NCBI GenBank assembly: GCA_963720675.1
Contig: CAVRGH010000010.1
Location: 1,116,001 to 1,180,000 of the forward strand
Reading direction: 5' to 3'
Source of the DNA: JALHSW01 sp963720675
Lineage (GTDB): Bacteria; Actinomycetota; Acidimicrobiia; IMCC26256; PALSA-555
DNA: 64,000 nucleotides
Shown piece by piece: positions 7,923-16,467 of this stretch (the stretch's first letter is position 1; each line of letters starts with the position of its first letter). The notes under the pieces were generated by a model. That model worked only from the letters and a program-made list of their open reading frames with translations, did not search any database and was not told the DNA's origin. The translations under genes were made by a program, and so were the position numbers.

Positions 7923-9074
7923 ATGGAGCCGCCCGACGAGCTCCTCGATGCCGCTCGGGCCGAGACCGGGCTCGACGATTTCGGCGACGACTCGTTTCGT
8001 GAGGGACTCGAGGTCCTGGTGCGCGCGCTGCGCGAGGAAGCGACCCTCAACGACATCGGTGAGATGGCCATCCGGCAGCGGATCGTCGGGCACCTCGGGC
8101 AGCGCCTCCAGATCGAAGACTGGTACCGGCGACACCCCGAGATCGACGGCGAGCCCATCGATGCGCCGCTGATCGGGCTCGGCCTCCCCCGCACCGGCTC
8201 GACCGCGCTGTCGTGCCTCCTCGGTGAGGATCCGAGCACCCGGTCGCTGCGGCGCTGGGAGTCGGCGCAGCCGTGCCCACCGCCGTCGACCGTCGAGGGT
8301 CTGGACCCTCGGATCACCGCCACCGAAGCCGAGGTCGAGATGCAGCGGCAGTTCACCCCGCGAATGCTCGCGCTCGTACCCACCTCCGCGACCTCACCGT
8401 ACGAGTGCCAGGACCTGATGGCGCTCGACTTCAAGACGCAGCTCTTCCTCGCCTTCGCCTTCGTCCCGTCCTACGCGACCTGGCTGTTCGATGCCGACCT
8501 CACCTCGACCTACGAGTACGAGCGGCGGACGCTCAAGCTGCTCCAGTGGGGTGACCCGGTGAAGCCCTGGCGGCTGAAGTGTCCGAATCACCTCCTGTTC
8601 CTCGAGCACCTCGACGTGGTGTTCCCGGACGCGCGGTACGTGATGACCCACCGCGATCCCTCGGAGGTCCTGGTGTCCGTCGCGGACCTGTACGCCGAAG
8701 CGGGAAAGCTGTTCAACGACGACATCGATCGTCGCTACCTCGGTGAGCTCAACATCGAGCAGTGGTCGCTCGGCATGGAGCGAGCGATCGCGTTCCGCGA
8801 CGCCGGCGCGGACGCCCGGTTCTACGACATCGATTTCCGTGCGATGCAGCGCGACCCGATCGGGGAGGTCCGCGGCCTCTACGACTGGCTCGGGGAACCG
8901 GTCACCGACGAGTTCGAGGTCGGCATGCGTCGCTGGTGGCACGACAACGCAGAGAACCGGGAACAGCACGAGCTCCCCGATCCTGCCGACTTCGGGATCG
9001 ACCTCGCACGCGTACAACCGTTGTTCGCCGACTACCGGGCGCGCATGACGCGCTGGACGGAGGGACGGACGTGA
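7923..9074 (+). CDS. Sulfotransferase family protein
   Basis: A 383-residue P-loop sulfotransferase. The 5'-phosphosulfate loop GLGLPRTGSTAL (about residues 83-94) and the 3'-phosphate region YVMTHRDPSEVLVSVADLY (about 239-257) are clear; RLKCPNHLLFLEHLD lies before the latter. The PAPS-dependent sulfo-transfer role follows from the family. Bacterial members of this length are common in actinobacteria but rarely characterised. It sits 5 bp after the amidohydrolase and overlaps the next gene by 4 bp, so it is part of the operon. Confidence 0.85.
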   Translation: MEPPDELLDAARAETGLDDFGDDSFREGLEVLVRALREEATLNDIGEMAIRQRIVGHLGQRLQIEDWYRRHPEIDGEPIDAPLIGLGLPRTGSTALSCLLGEDPSTRSLRRWESAQPCPPPSTVEGLDPRITATEAEVEMQRQFTPRMLALVPTSATSPYECQDLMALDFKTQLFLAFAFVPSYATWLFDADLTSTYEYERRTLKLLQWGDPVKPWRLKCPNHLLFLEHLDVVFPDARYVMTHRDPSEVLVSVADLYAEAGKLFNDDIDRRYLGELNIEQWSLGMERAIAFRDAGADARFYDIDFRAMQRDPIGEVRGLYDWLGEPVTDEFEVGMRRWWHDNAENREQHELPDPADFGIDLARVQPLFADYRARMTRWTEGRT

Positions 9075-10099
9075 CGATCGATCTGACCGGGGGCCTCGAC
9101 CCGGCGCGCGAGTACGTGTTCCCGGAGCGCCCCGAACCGGACCAGATGCGGGACGCGGTCAACATGTGGGTCTCCGATGACCGTGGTTCGGTCGGGCTCC
9201 CGCGCTTCGCGGTCGAGGCGCTCGCCTCACAGTGGGATCGCCACGATCTCCAGGTGAACGTGGCGCTGGCCGACGGGCGGGTGTTCCGGCTGCGCGACAC
9301 GTTCCCCTCGCACCCGACGATCGGACCCGATGGGCAGTCGTCGGTCCTCGGCGCCGGGCCGCTCGTCTTCCGGTGCGTCGAACCCTTCCACACCTGGACC
9401 GCCGACTTCGAGGGCTCGGCCATCGAGACGTCAGCCGAGTCGCTCATCGCCGGCGACGTCGGGGGTCCCGCCGTCGATCTCGCCTTCACGGTCGAGGCGA
9501 CCATGGCCGTCCCACCCTGGGTCCAGGGCACGCTGTTCCCCGAAGCAGCAGAGATGCTCGCGACCTCGGTCGAGGGCAAGCTCATGGGTGGCCCCCGTCT
9601 CGAGCAGCTGTTCCGTGCGCGCGGCGCGGTGCGCGTCGGCGGCGAGGAGCATCCCTTCACCGGGAGCGGGCTACGGATCCGCCGCCAGGGCATCCGCGAC
9701 GTCACCGAGTTCTGGGGCCATTGCTGGCAGTCGGCGCTGTTCCCGAGCGGGCGCGCCTTCGGCTACATCGCGTACCCGCCCCGGCCCGACGGCAGCGAGT
9801 CCTACAACGAGGGATACCTCTTCACGGGCGACGGCGAGCTGATCCCGGCGAAGGTGCTCGAAGCGCCGTGGCTCACGAAGCTGCTGCCGCGCGGCGACGA
9901 CGCGTCCTTCGTCTTCGAGTCCGACCTCGGCATCACGACGATCGAGGGAGAGACCGTGTTCTCGACCTTCGAGCTCGGACTCCCTGAGTACCCGCAGTTC
10001 CCGGTGCTCTTCCAGGGCGGCGTGCAGTACCGCTGGGACGGCGAGGAGACGTACGGCATGCTCGAACGCTCGACGATGCGCGACAAGATCGACTGGTGA
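9071..10099 (+). CDS. Conserved protein of unknown function (AttH/lipocalin-like beta-rich)
   Basis: A 342-residue protein, start GTG 9071 in the sulfotransferase stop. The composition is beta-rich, with many W/F-containing strands (HTWTADFEG, QYRWDGEETYGMLERS) and the phrase VTEFWGHCWQSALFPSGRAFGYIAYP. It has no signal peptide or membrane segment. It resembles the actinobacterial DUF7064/DUF7065 proteins found in steroid- and xenobiotic-degradation clusters, which have an AttH-like fold; that match is from memory of the family style. No catalytic motif is recognised. Confidence 0.6.
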   Translation: MTIDLTGGLDPAREYVFPERPEPDQMRDAVNMWVSDDRGSVGLPRFAVEALASQWDRHDLQVNVALADGRVFRLRDTFPSHPTIGPDGQSSVLGAGPLVFRCVEPFHTWTADFEGSAIETSAESLIAGDVGGPAVDLAFTVEATMAVPPWVQGTLFPEAAEMLATSVEGKLMGGPRLEQLFRARGAVRVGGEEHPFTGSGLRIRRQGIRDVTEFWGHCWQSALFPSGRAFGYIAYPPRPDGSESYNEGYLFTGDGELIPAKVLEAPWLTKLLPRGDDASFVFESDLGITTIEGETVFSTFELGLPEYPQFPVLFQGGVQYRWDGEETYGMLERSTMRDKIDW

Positions 10100-10112
10100 G
10101 AGCGGGGCGAGC

Positions 10113-11252
10113 TCAGCGCACGGTGCGGAAGAAGGTCCGCACGTCGTCGACGAAGAGCTCGGGCTCCTCCATCGCGGCGAAGTGTCCGCCCCTCGGCATC
10201 TCCGACCAGTACGTCACGTTGTATCGACGCTCCACCCACGAGCGCGGGAAGCGGAACATCTCCTTCGGGTAGCGCGCGACGCCGGTGGGAACCTCGACTC
10301 GTTCGGGTGCGCGCTCCTTCGTGTGCATGAGCTCCCAGTAGAGGCGCGCCGAGGACGTGATCGTTCCGTGCAGCCAGTACGTCATCACGTTCGTGATGAG
10401 CTGGTCACGCGTGAAGCTCTGCTCAGGATCGCCGTCGCAGTCGCTCCAGCCCTGGAACTTCTCGACAATCCAAGCGAGGAGGCCAGCCGGCGAGTCGTTG
10501 AGCGCGACGCCGAGGGTCTGCGGCTTGGTGCCCTGCTCCAACGCATAGCCGGCTTCTTCACGCTGGAAGTGCGTCATGTCCGCGAGGTCAGACTGTTCCC
10601 CGTCGGTCAACGGCGCGGGATCCGGAGGTGCGTCGACCATGGCGAGGTTGAGGTGGATCGCCGCGCAGTGCTGCGGGTCGAGCGCCGCGAGGCGGGTCGT
10701 GACCTGGGCGCCCCAGTCGCCCCCCTGCGCTCCGTAGCGCTCGTGCTCGAGCCGGGCCATCAGCTGGCCGAACGCGCGCGCGATGCGCCACACGTCCCAA
10801 CCGGGCGCTCGCGTCGGTTCCGAGAAGCCGTAACCCGGGAGGGAAGGCGCGACGACGTGGAACGCGTCTTCGGCACGACCACCGTGCGCCTCGGGGTCCG
10901 TCAACCGGGGGATGACGTCGAGGAACTCGACGATGGAGCCGGGCCAGCCGTGGGTGATCAGGAGCGGCATCGCGTCCGCGTGCGGTGAGCGAGCGTGGAC
11001 GAAGTGGATCGACTGACCGTCGATCTCGGTACGGAAGTGCTCGAGCTCGTTGAGCCGCTCTTCCTCGCTGCGCCAGTCGTATCCGTCCTGCCAGTACGCG
11101 ACGAGTTCGCGCAGGTACCCGGTCGGGATCCCGTACTCCCAGCCGGTGCCCTCGATCTGGTCGGGGAAGCGTGTCCGCGCGAGCCGATCCTGCAGGTCGT
11201 CGAGAACCGAATCCTCGACGTGGATCTCGAACCGCTCGACGGCGTCGCTCAC
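10113..11252 (-). CDS. Epoxide hydrolase (alpha/beta hydrolase with EHN domain)
   Basis: A 379-residue protein. The N-terminal EHN region (VEDSVLDDLQDRLARTRFPDQ ... W) typical of microsomal-type epoxide hydrolases precedes the alpha/beta core. HGWPGS is the oxyanion-hole motif (about residue 99), GGDWGAQ carries the nucleophile Asp (about 175) and GGHFAAMEEP the catalytic His (about 357). It opens epoxides to diols. GTG 11252 overlaps the P450 stop by 4 bp, so P450 and hydrolase are co-translated, a natural pairing if the P450 makes an epoxide. Confidence 0.9.
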   Translation of the reverse strand: MSDAVERFEIHVEDSVLDDLQDRLARTRFPDQIEGTGWEYGIPTGYLRELVAYWQDGYDWRSEEERLNELEHFRTEIDGQSIHFVHARSPHADAMPLLITHGWPGSIVEFLDVIPRLTDPEAHGGRAEDAFHVVAPSLPGYGFSEPTRAPGWDVWRIARAFGQLMARLEHERYGAQGGDWGAQVTTRLAALDPQHCAAIHLNLAMVDAPPDPAPLTDGEQSDLADMTHFQREEAGYALEQGTKPQTLGVALNDSPAGLLAWIVEKFQGWSDCDGDPEQSFTRDQLITNVMTYWLHGTITSSARLYWELMHTKERAPERVEVPTGVARYPKEMFRFPRSWVERRYNVTYWSEMPRGGHFAAMEEPELFVDDVRTFFRTVR

Positions 11253-12448
11253 GGCACGGTCACGGGGAGCGTCTCCCACCCCCGTACCGTCGACGTCGGC
11301 GACATGCGGGCGTTGGCCCGGTCGACCTCCCATTCCGGGAACCGCCCCAGGACCTCCTCGAGTGCGATGCGGCCCTCGAGTCGGGCGAGCGCGGCACCGA
11401 GGCAGAAATGGATGCCGAACCCGAAGGTCAGGTGCTGACCGACCTCCCGGTGGATGTCGAAGCGATCGCCGTCGGGAAAGCGGCGGTCATCGCGATTCGC
11501 CGCCCCGACCAGGAACATCATGACGCTGCCTTCGGGAACGATCTGTCCGTAGTGCTCGACGTCGCGCGCCACGTACCGGGCCACGTGGGGCGCGGGCGGC
11601 TCGTAGCGGAGGAGCTCCTCGATCGCGTTGGGGATGAGTGACCGGTCCTCGACGAGCTCGCGCCGCTGGTCCGGGTGGTCCGCGAGTACCGTGCCGGCCC
11701 ATCCGATCAGGCGGGTGGTGGTCTCGTTGCCCGCGCCCGCGACGACGTTGACGTAGGTGAGCACCTCCTCCCTCGTCAGCCGCCGCGTCGTACCGGTCTC
11801 GTCCTCGAACTCCGCCTGCAGGAGCTGCGTCATGAGGTCGTCCGACGGGTGATCGGCGCGCCAGTCGATGTACTCCGCGAATGCCGCACCGGTCGCGAGC
11901 TGGTCCTGCGAGATCGCCATCGGCTCCCCCGGTTTGGTACGGAGCGCAGCGTCGGACTGGTCGCGGATCGCCTCCTGGTCCTGCTCGGGGATGCCGAGCA
12001 ACATCCCGATCACGCGCATCGGCATCTGCGCGCCGAGATCACCGACGAAGTCGAACCCGCCCGCACCGACGAGAGGGTCCAGGCTCTTGGCACAGAACTC
12101 GCGGATCTGCGGCTCCAGCGCGTTCATCCGCTTCGGCGTGAACACCCTCGAGAGCAGGCTGCGGTGCACGGTGTGGATCGGGGGATCCTCGAAGATGATC
12201 ACGCCGGACGGCATCTCGATGTTCGCCCTGATCAGCTCGAGGATGGCACCCCGCCCCGAGATGTAGGTCCTGGAATCCTTGAGCCCGGGTTCGACGTCAG
12301 CGAACCGGCTGAGCGCGTAGAAGTCGTGCGCGTCGTTGCGATAGAGCGGCGCCTCTTCTCGCAGGCGTCGGAACACCGGGTACGGGTCGGCGTTGATCTC
12401 GATGTCGTACGGGTCGTATGCGACGTCGGTGTCGGTCGTGTCGGTCAT
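11249..12448 (-). CDS. Cytochrome P450
   Basis: A 399-residue soluble bacterial P450. It shows NADPYPVFRRLREEAP at the N-terminus, FEDPPIHTVHRSLLSRVFTPKRM (C-helix), AGAGNETTTRLIGW in the I-helix with the acid-alcohol pair, EELLRYEPP (ExxR) and the heme loop FGFGIHFCLG with the axial cysteine. It resembles the CYP group used in steroid and terpenoid oxidation, but the substrate is not readable. No ferredoxin or reductase gene is adjacent. It lies between an SDR and an epoxide hydrolase in a leftward operon. Confidence 0.92.
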   Translation of the reverse strand: MTDTTDTDVAYDPYDIEINADPYPVFRRLREEAPLYRNDAHDFYALSRFADVEPGLKDSRTYISGRGAILELIRANIEMPSGVIIFEDPPIHTVHRSLLSRVFTPKRMNALEPQIREFCAKSLDPLVGAGGFDFVGDLGAQMPMRVIGMLLGIPEQDQEAIRDQSDAALRTKPGEPMAISQDQLATGAAFAEYIDWRADHPSDDLMTQLLQAEFEDETGTTRRLTREEVLTYVNVVAGAGNETTTRLIGWAGTVLADHPDQRRELVEDRSLIPNAIEELLRYEPPAPHVARYVARDVEHYGQIVPEGSVMMFLVGAANRDDRRFPDGDRFDIHREVGQHLTFGFGIHFCLGAALARLEGRIALEEVLGRFPEWEVDRANARMSPTSTVRGWETLPVTVP

Positions 12449-12474
12449 GTCGTTCCTCCCCGCGCGATGTGGCG

Positions 12475-13215
12475 CTACGCGACCTGGGCGATCCAGCCGC
12501 CATCGACCGGGATGATCGCCCCGGTGACGAACGACGAGCGGTCGCTCGCGAGGAACGCCGCCACCTCGGCGACCTCGTCCGGCTCACCGCCGCGTCGGAG
12601 TGCCGCCTTCTCCGTGATCCCGGCGTAGGTCTCGAGACCGGCGGCACCCATGATCTCCGTGAGGATGAAGCCCGGGCAGATCGCGTTGGCCCGGATGCCC
12701 TTGCGGCCGTACTCCACCGCGGCGGCCTTCGTCACGGCGATGACCCCGGCCTTCGCGGCGGAGTAGACGCCCGTGCCGGGAGAGGCATTGAGCCCACCGA
12801 TCGACGACCAGTTGACGATCGACCCGCCGCCGGTCTCGAGCATCGCCCGGATCCCGTGCTTCATCCCGAGGATCACTCCCCGGAGGTCGACGTTCAGGGT
12901 GAGGTCGTAGTCCTCCATCGTCACGTCGGCGATGAGTCCGCCGGTCCCGATGCCCGCGACGTTGCACAGCACGTCGAGGCGACCGAACTCCGAGACGGCC
13001 TTCGCGATCATCGCCTCGACATCGGCCTCCTGGGTGACGTCGGCGTGGAACGGGACCACCGCAGCACCAGCCTCGCCCGCGGTCTCCTCCTCGGCGCCGC
13101 TGATGTCGGCCGCGAGCACCTTCGCCCCTTCGCGGACGAAGAGCAGCGTCGACGCCTTCGCCATCCCCGATCCGGCGCCGGTGATCACCGCGACCTTGCC
13201 GTCGAGCAGACCCAT
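12475..13215 (-). CDS. Short-chain dehydrogenase/reductase
   Basis: A 246-residue classical SDR starting at ATG 13215 behind a GGGAGAAGG ribosome-binding site. Motifs: TGAGSGMA (about residue 12), NVAG (a variant of NNAG, about 87), WSSIGG (catalytic Ser) and YSAAK (Tyr/Lys, about 151-155), ending IIPVDGGW. The aspartate in AADIS suggests NAD. The much longer open frame upstream is antisense or read-through from the neighbour and is not coding. Confidence 0.9.
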   Translation of the reverse strand: MGLLDGKVAVITGAGSGMAKASTLLFVREGAKVLAADISGAEEETAGEAGAAVVPFHADVTQEADVEAMIAKAVSEFGRLDVLCNVAGIGTGGLIADVTMEDYDLTLNVDLRGVILGMKHGIRAMLETGGGSIVNWSSIGGLNASPGTGVYSAAKAGVIAVTKAAAVEYGRKGIRANAICPGFILTEIMGAAGLETYAGITEKAALRRGGEPDEVAEVAAFLASDRSSFVTGAIIPVDGGWIAQVA

Positions 13216-13232
13216 GGCTGACCTTCTCCCTC

Positions 13233-15629
13233 TCAGTGGTTCCCGGTGGCGGCCGCGCCGCGAGGCGCGTCCTCGAGCAGGCCGATGATCCTCGACGGCG
13301 TGAGGGGCTGTTCGGTGATCGTGACACCGAACGGCGAGAGGGCGTCGGCGACGGCGTTGATCACCGCCGGCGGGGCACCGATCGCACCGCCCTCCCCCAC
13401 TCCCTTGTATCCACCAGGTCCCGGGCCGGGGGTCTCGACGTGCACGTGCTCGATCACCGGAACCTCGGTCGCGGTCGGGAGCAGGTAGTCCAGGAACGTC
13501 GTCGTCAGCGGGTTGCCGTCTTCGTCGTACACGAGGTGCTCGTAGAGCGCGCCGCCGATCCCTTGCACCGTGCCGCCGTCGATCTGCCCCTCCACGACCG
13601 AGGGGTTGATCATCGGACCACAGTCCTCGGCGACGATGTGCCGCAGCAGCCGAACCTGCCCCGTCGTGACGTCGACCTCGCACGTCGACACGTGGGTCGC
13701 GTTGGTCCAGACCTGGGATGTCGCCGACGTGTACCGCTCACTCGCCTCGAGTCCGGCCGGCACCCCCGGTGGGAGCTCGTTCGGCGCGAGGTACGCCACT
13801 CGCGCGATCTCGCCGTACGTCAGACCGATCGACGGCGTCCCGCGCACGCTCACCCGGCCGCCGGCCAGCTCGAGGTCCTCCACCGCGGCCTCGAGGCGGT
13901 GCGCGGCGATGGCGAGCACACGGTCCCGAAGCACCGACGCGGTCTGGGCGACCGCTCCGGCGGTCATCGACGCGCTCCGGCTCCCGCACGCGCCGGCACC
14001 GAACGGTGTGAGTGCGGTGTCACCCTGGATCGTCGCGACGTCGTCGACGTCGACGCCGAGCGCGTCGGCCACGAGCTGCACGACCGTGGTCTCGATGCTG
14101 TTGCCACTCGAGCCGCCGGCGACGTACACGTTGACCGTGCCCGACGGCTCGATCCGGATCGTCGCACCCTCGGTGCCGTAGACCCCGTAGCCCGGCGTCG
14201 TGGGTTCGATGAACGTGCAGGTGCCGACCCCGAGGTATCGCCCTGCGGCCCGCGCCTCGGCCTGCTCGCGGCGGAAGGCCTCGTAGTCGAGCTGCGCGAT
14301 CGCCTGCTCGAAGGTCTCCAGCGGCGTGACGTGGTCGTAGGTGAATCCCGTCGCGCTCGTGTACGGCAGGTCGTCGGGCCCCAGCAGGTTGCGCCGGCGC
14401 AGCTCGACCGCGTCGATCCCGATCCGGCGCGCGGCGATGTCGAGCAACACCTCGCGTGCGACCGACTCGAACTGCCACGGACCCCGGTAGGCCGTCCGCC
14501 CGACCGTGTTGGAGTACACGGCCTTGGCCGTGAAGGTCGCGAGCGGGACCCGGTACGGACCGGGGAACAGCATGCCGACGGCGGCGGCGACCCCCACGGG
14601 CCACGGGGTGGGGTAGGCGCCGACGTCCTGCACGGCGTCCAGCGAGGCGGCGAGGATGACCCCGTCGCCGTCGAAGGCGATGCGCGCCGCACCGTGCTCG
14701 TGGCGCGCCTGGCCGGCAGCCATCAGGTTCTCGCGCCGGTCCTCGATCCACTTGATCGGCGCACCGACCTTCGGCGCCGCCAGCATGAGGCACATCTCCT
14801 CCCGCTGGACGAGCACCTTCTGCCCGAACCCGCCACCGGTGTCGCGCGCGACGACCCGGATGCGGTGCTCGGCCACCCCGAGCAGGCGGGAGCAGAAGAG
14901 TCGCACCTCGTGGGGCACCTGGGTCGAGGCCCAGATCGTCATCTCGCCGGTGGCCGCTGACCACTCGACCACGAACCCGCGGGTCTCCATCGGCACGGGT
15001 GCGTACCCGTGCTGGCGGATCGTCTCGGCCACCACGTGCGGCGCGGCCGCGAACGCCGCCTCGAGCTCGGCCGACGGCGGTCCGCCCATCGTGCCGACGA
15101 CGTTGCCCGGGGTGGCCTCGTGGACGGCCACGTCGCCCCCGTCACCGGCGAGGTAGTCGACCGCCGCAGGGAGCGGCTCGAAGTCCACGACCACCGAGTC
15201 GGCCGCGTCTTCGGCGACGTAGCGGCTCTCGGCGATGACGAGCGCGACCGGATCGCCGACGAAGCGCACCTCGTGCTCCGCCAGGGGCGGGCGGGCGACC
15301 TCGGGGACGTCGGGACCGATCGACGTGTGCCACTGCTCGCGGACCCCACCGTTGAGGTCGGCCGCGAGCAGCACCGCTCGGACCCCGGGCAGACCGAGTG
15401 CCTCGCGCACGTCGATGGCCCCGACCCGGGCTCGCGCGAACGGGCTGCGGACGAAGCAGGCGTGCAGCATCCCGGGGCGCACGACGTCGTCCACGAACGT
15501 GCCGGTCCCGGTGAGCAGCCGGGGATCCTCGACCCGCCCGACGCGGGTGCCCGCCGATCGGGCGCTGCCTCGCCAGGCATCTGACACCGCCGTCACGGGG
15601 TGGGACCCCCGCGACCCCAAGGGGAGCAT
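13233..15629 (-). CDS. Molybdenum hydroxylase large subunit (xanthine/CO dehydrogenase family)
   Basis: A 798-residue molybdopterin-cytosine-dinucleotide-type large subunit. It has the N-terminal a/b hammerhead domain (about 30-150: VEDPRLLTGTGTFVDDV, VRSPFARARVGAID), RDTGGGFGQK and NTVGRTAYRGPWQFES around the active site, GAGACGSRSASMTAG, and KGVGEGGAIGAPPAV with the catalytic glutamate. AYRGPW differs from both the AYxCSFR loop of form I CO dehydrogenase and the AYRGAGR loop of form II. No FAD-binding or 2Fe-2S subunit gene is adjacent. ATG 15629 is used; GTG 15596 is an alternative start. It is the first gene of the leftward SDR/P450/epoxide hydrolase operon. Confidence 0.88.
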   Translation of the reverse strand: MLPLGSRGSHPVTAVSDAWRGSARSAGTRVGRVEDPRLLTGTGTFVDDVVRPGMLHACFVRSPFARARVGAIDVREALGLPGVRAVLLAADLNGGVREQWHTSIGPDVPEVARPPLAEHEVRFVGDPVALVIAESRYVAEDAADSVVVDFEPLPAAVDYLAGDGGDVAVHEATPGNVVGTMGGPPSAELEAAFAAAPHVVAETIRQHGYAPVPMETRGFVVEWSAATGEMTIWASTQVPHEVRLFCSRLLGVAEHRIRVVARDTGGGFGQKVLVQREEMCLMLAAPKVGAPIKWIEDRRENLMAAGQARHEHGAARIAFDGDGVILAASLDAVQDVGAYPTPWPVGVAAAVGMLFPGPYRVPLATFTAKAVYSNTVGRTAYRGPWQFESVAREVLLDIAARRIGIDAVELRRRNLLGPDDLPYTSATGFTYDHVTPLETFEQAIAQLDYEAFRREQAEARAAGRYLGVGTCTFIEPTTPGYGVYGTEGATIRIEPSGTVNVYVAGGSSGNSIETTVVQLVADALGVDVDDVATIQGDTALTPFGAGACGSRSASMTAGAVAQTASVLRDRVLAIAAHRLEAAVEDLELAGGRVSVRGTPSIGLTYGEIARVAYLAPNELPPGVPAGLEASERYTSATSQVWTNATHVSTCEVDVTTGQVRLLRHIVAEDCGPMINPSVVEGQIDGGTVQGIGGALYEHLVYDEDGNPLTTTFLDYLLPTATEVPVIEHVHVETPGPGPGGYKGVGEGGAIGAPPAVINAVADALSPFGVTITEQPLTPSRIIGLLEDAPRGAAATGNH

Positions 15630-15662
15630 CGCCCCGCCCGTTCAGTGTCCTCCATCCCGCGG

Positions 15663-15681
15663 TAATCTAACATTTGCGTCA
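15663..15681 (+). promoter_or_regulatory. Divergent promoter region with operator motif copy 3
   Basis: CTAACATTTGCGTCA at 15667-15681 matches 14 of 15 bases of the site at 1517-1531. It overlaps possible -10 hexamers TAATCT (15663-15668) and TAACAT (15668-15673), with TTCAGT at 15641 as a weak -35. It lies between the molybdenum hydroxylase gene and the SDR/P450/transporter operon, so a bound regulator could repress both directions. The role is inferred. Confidence 0.45.
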
Positions 15682-15706
15682 CTTTCTCGGAGGGGGGTCG
15701 AGCAAC

Positions 15707-16467
15707 GTGCGAACGGTGGTCGTCGGGGCGTCGGGCGGGCTGGGCCGGTCGATCGCGATCGGGCTCGCCCAGCGGGGTGCGCACGTGGCGCTCCTGGCCC
15801 GGCGGCGGGAGCGCCTCGACGACGCAGCGCGCGAGGCCGGTCCCGACGCGCTGGCGATCACGTGCGACGTCACCGACGAGTCCTCGTGCCGGTCGGCGAT
15901 CGACGAAGCCGCGAGCGGGCTCGGCGGCATCGACGCCATCGTCTACGCACCGGCGATCGGCCCGCTGGCTCGGCTCGTCGACACCGACGCCGAGACCTGG
16001 CGCCAGGTACTCGACACGAACGTCGTCGGGGCGTCGTGTATCACCGCCGCGGCGATCCCCCATCTGGAGGCGACGTCCGGGATGATCGCGTACCTCTCGT
16101 CCGTGAGCGCGTCGCTCACACCGCCGTGGCCCGGGCTCGGTGCGTACATCGTGAGCAAGGCGGCGCTCGACAAGCTCGTCGAGGCATGGCGCGCCGAGCA
16201 CCGCGGCATCGGCTTCACGCGGCTCGTCGTCGGCGACTGCGCCGGCGGCGAGGGCGATGCGCAGTCGGAGTTCAACGTCGGGCTGGGACCAGCAGCTCGC
16301 GGCCGAGCTCGTGCCCGACTGGATCACCAGAGGCTTGATCAGCGGCTCGCTGATCGCCGTCGAGGAGCTGATCGCCGTGGTCGATGCGGTGACCCGCGGC
16401 GGCACCAGCCTCTCGATACCGTCCGTGACCGTCGCCCCCCGTCGACCGCTGGAGGAGCAGCCAATGA
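15707..16467 (+). CDS. SDR family oxidoreductase (frameshifted in this sequence)
   Basis: GTG 15707 follows a GGAGG-type site and opens VRTVVVGASGGLGRSIAIGLA, an SDR with GASGGLG, APAIG in place of NNAG, YLSSVSAS and YIVSK (catalytic Tyr/Lys). At about 16282 the frame shifts: WDQQLAAELVPDW and PSVTVAPR continue in the next frame. Adding a GC unit at GGGC/CTGG there, and another at about 16440, gives a 254-residue protein ending in a TGA that overlaps the P450 ATG, the arrangement normal in this window. Without the second repair it would read straight into the P450, which I regard as an artefact. Confidence 0.75.
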
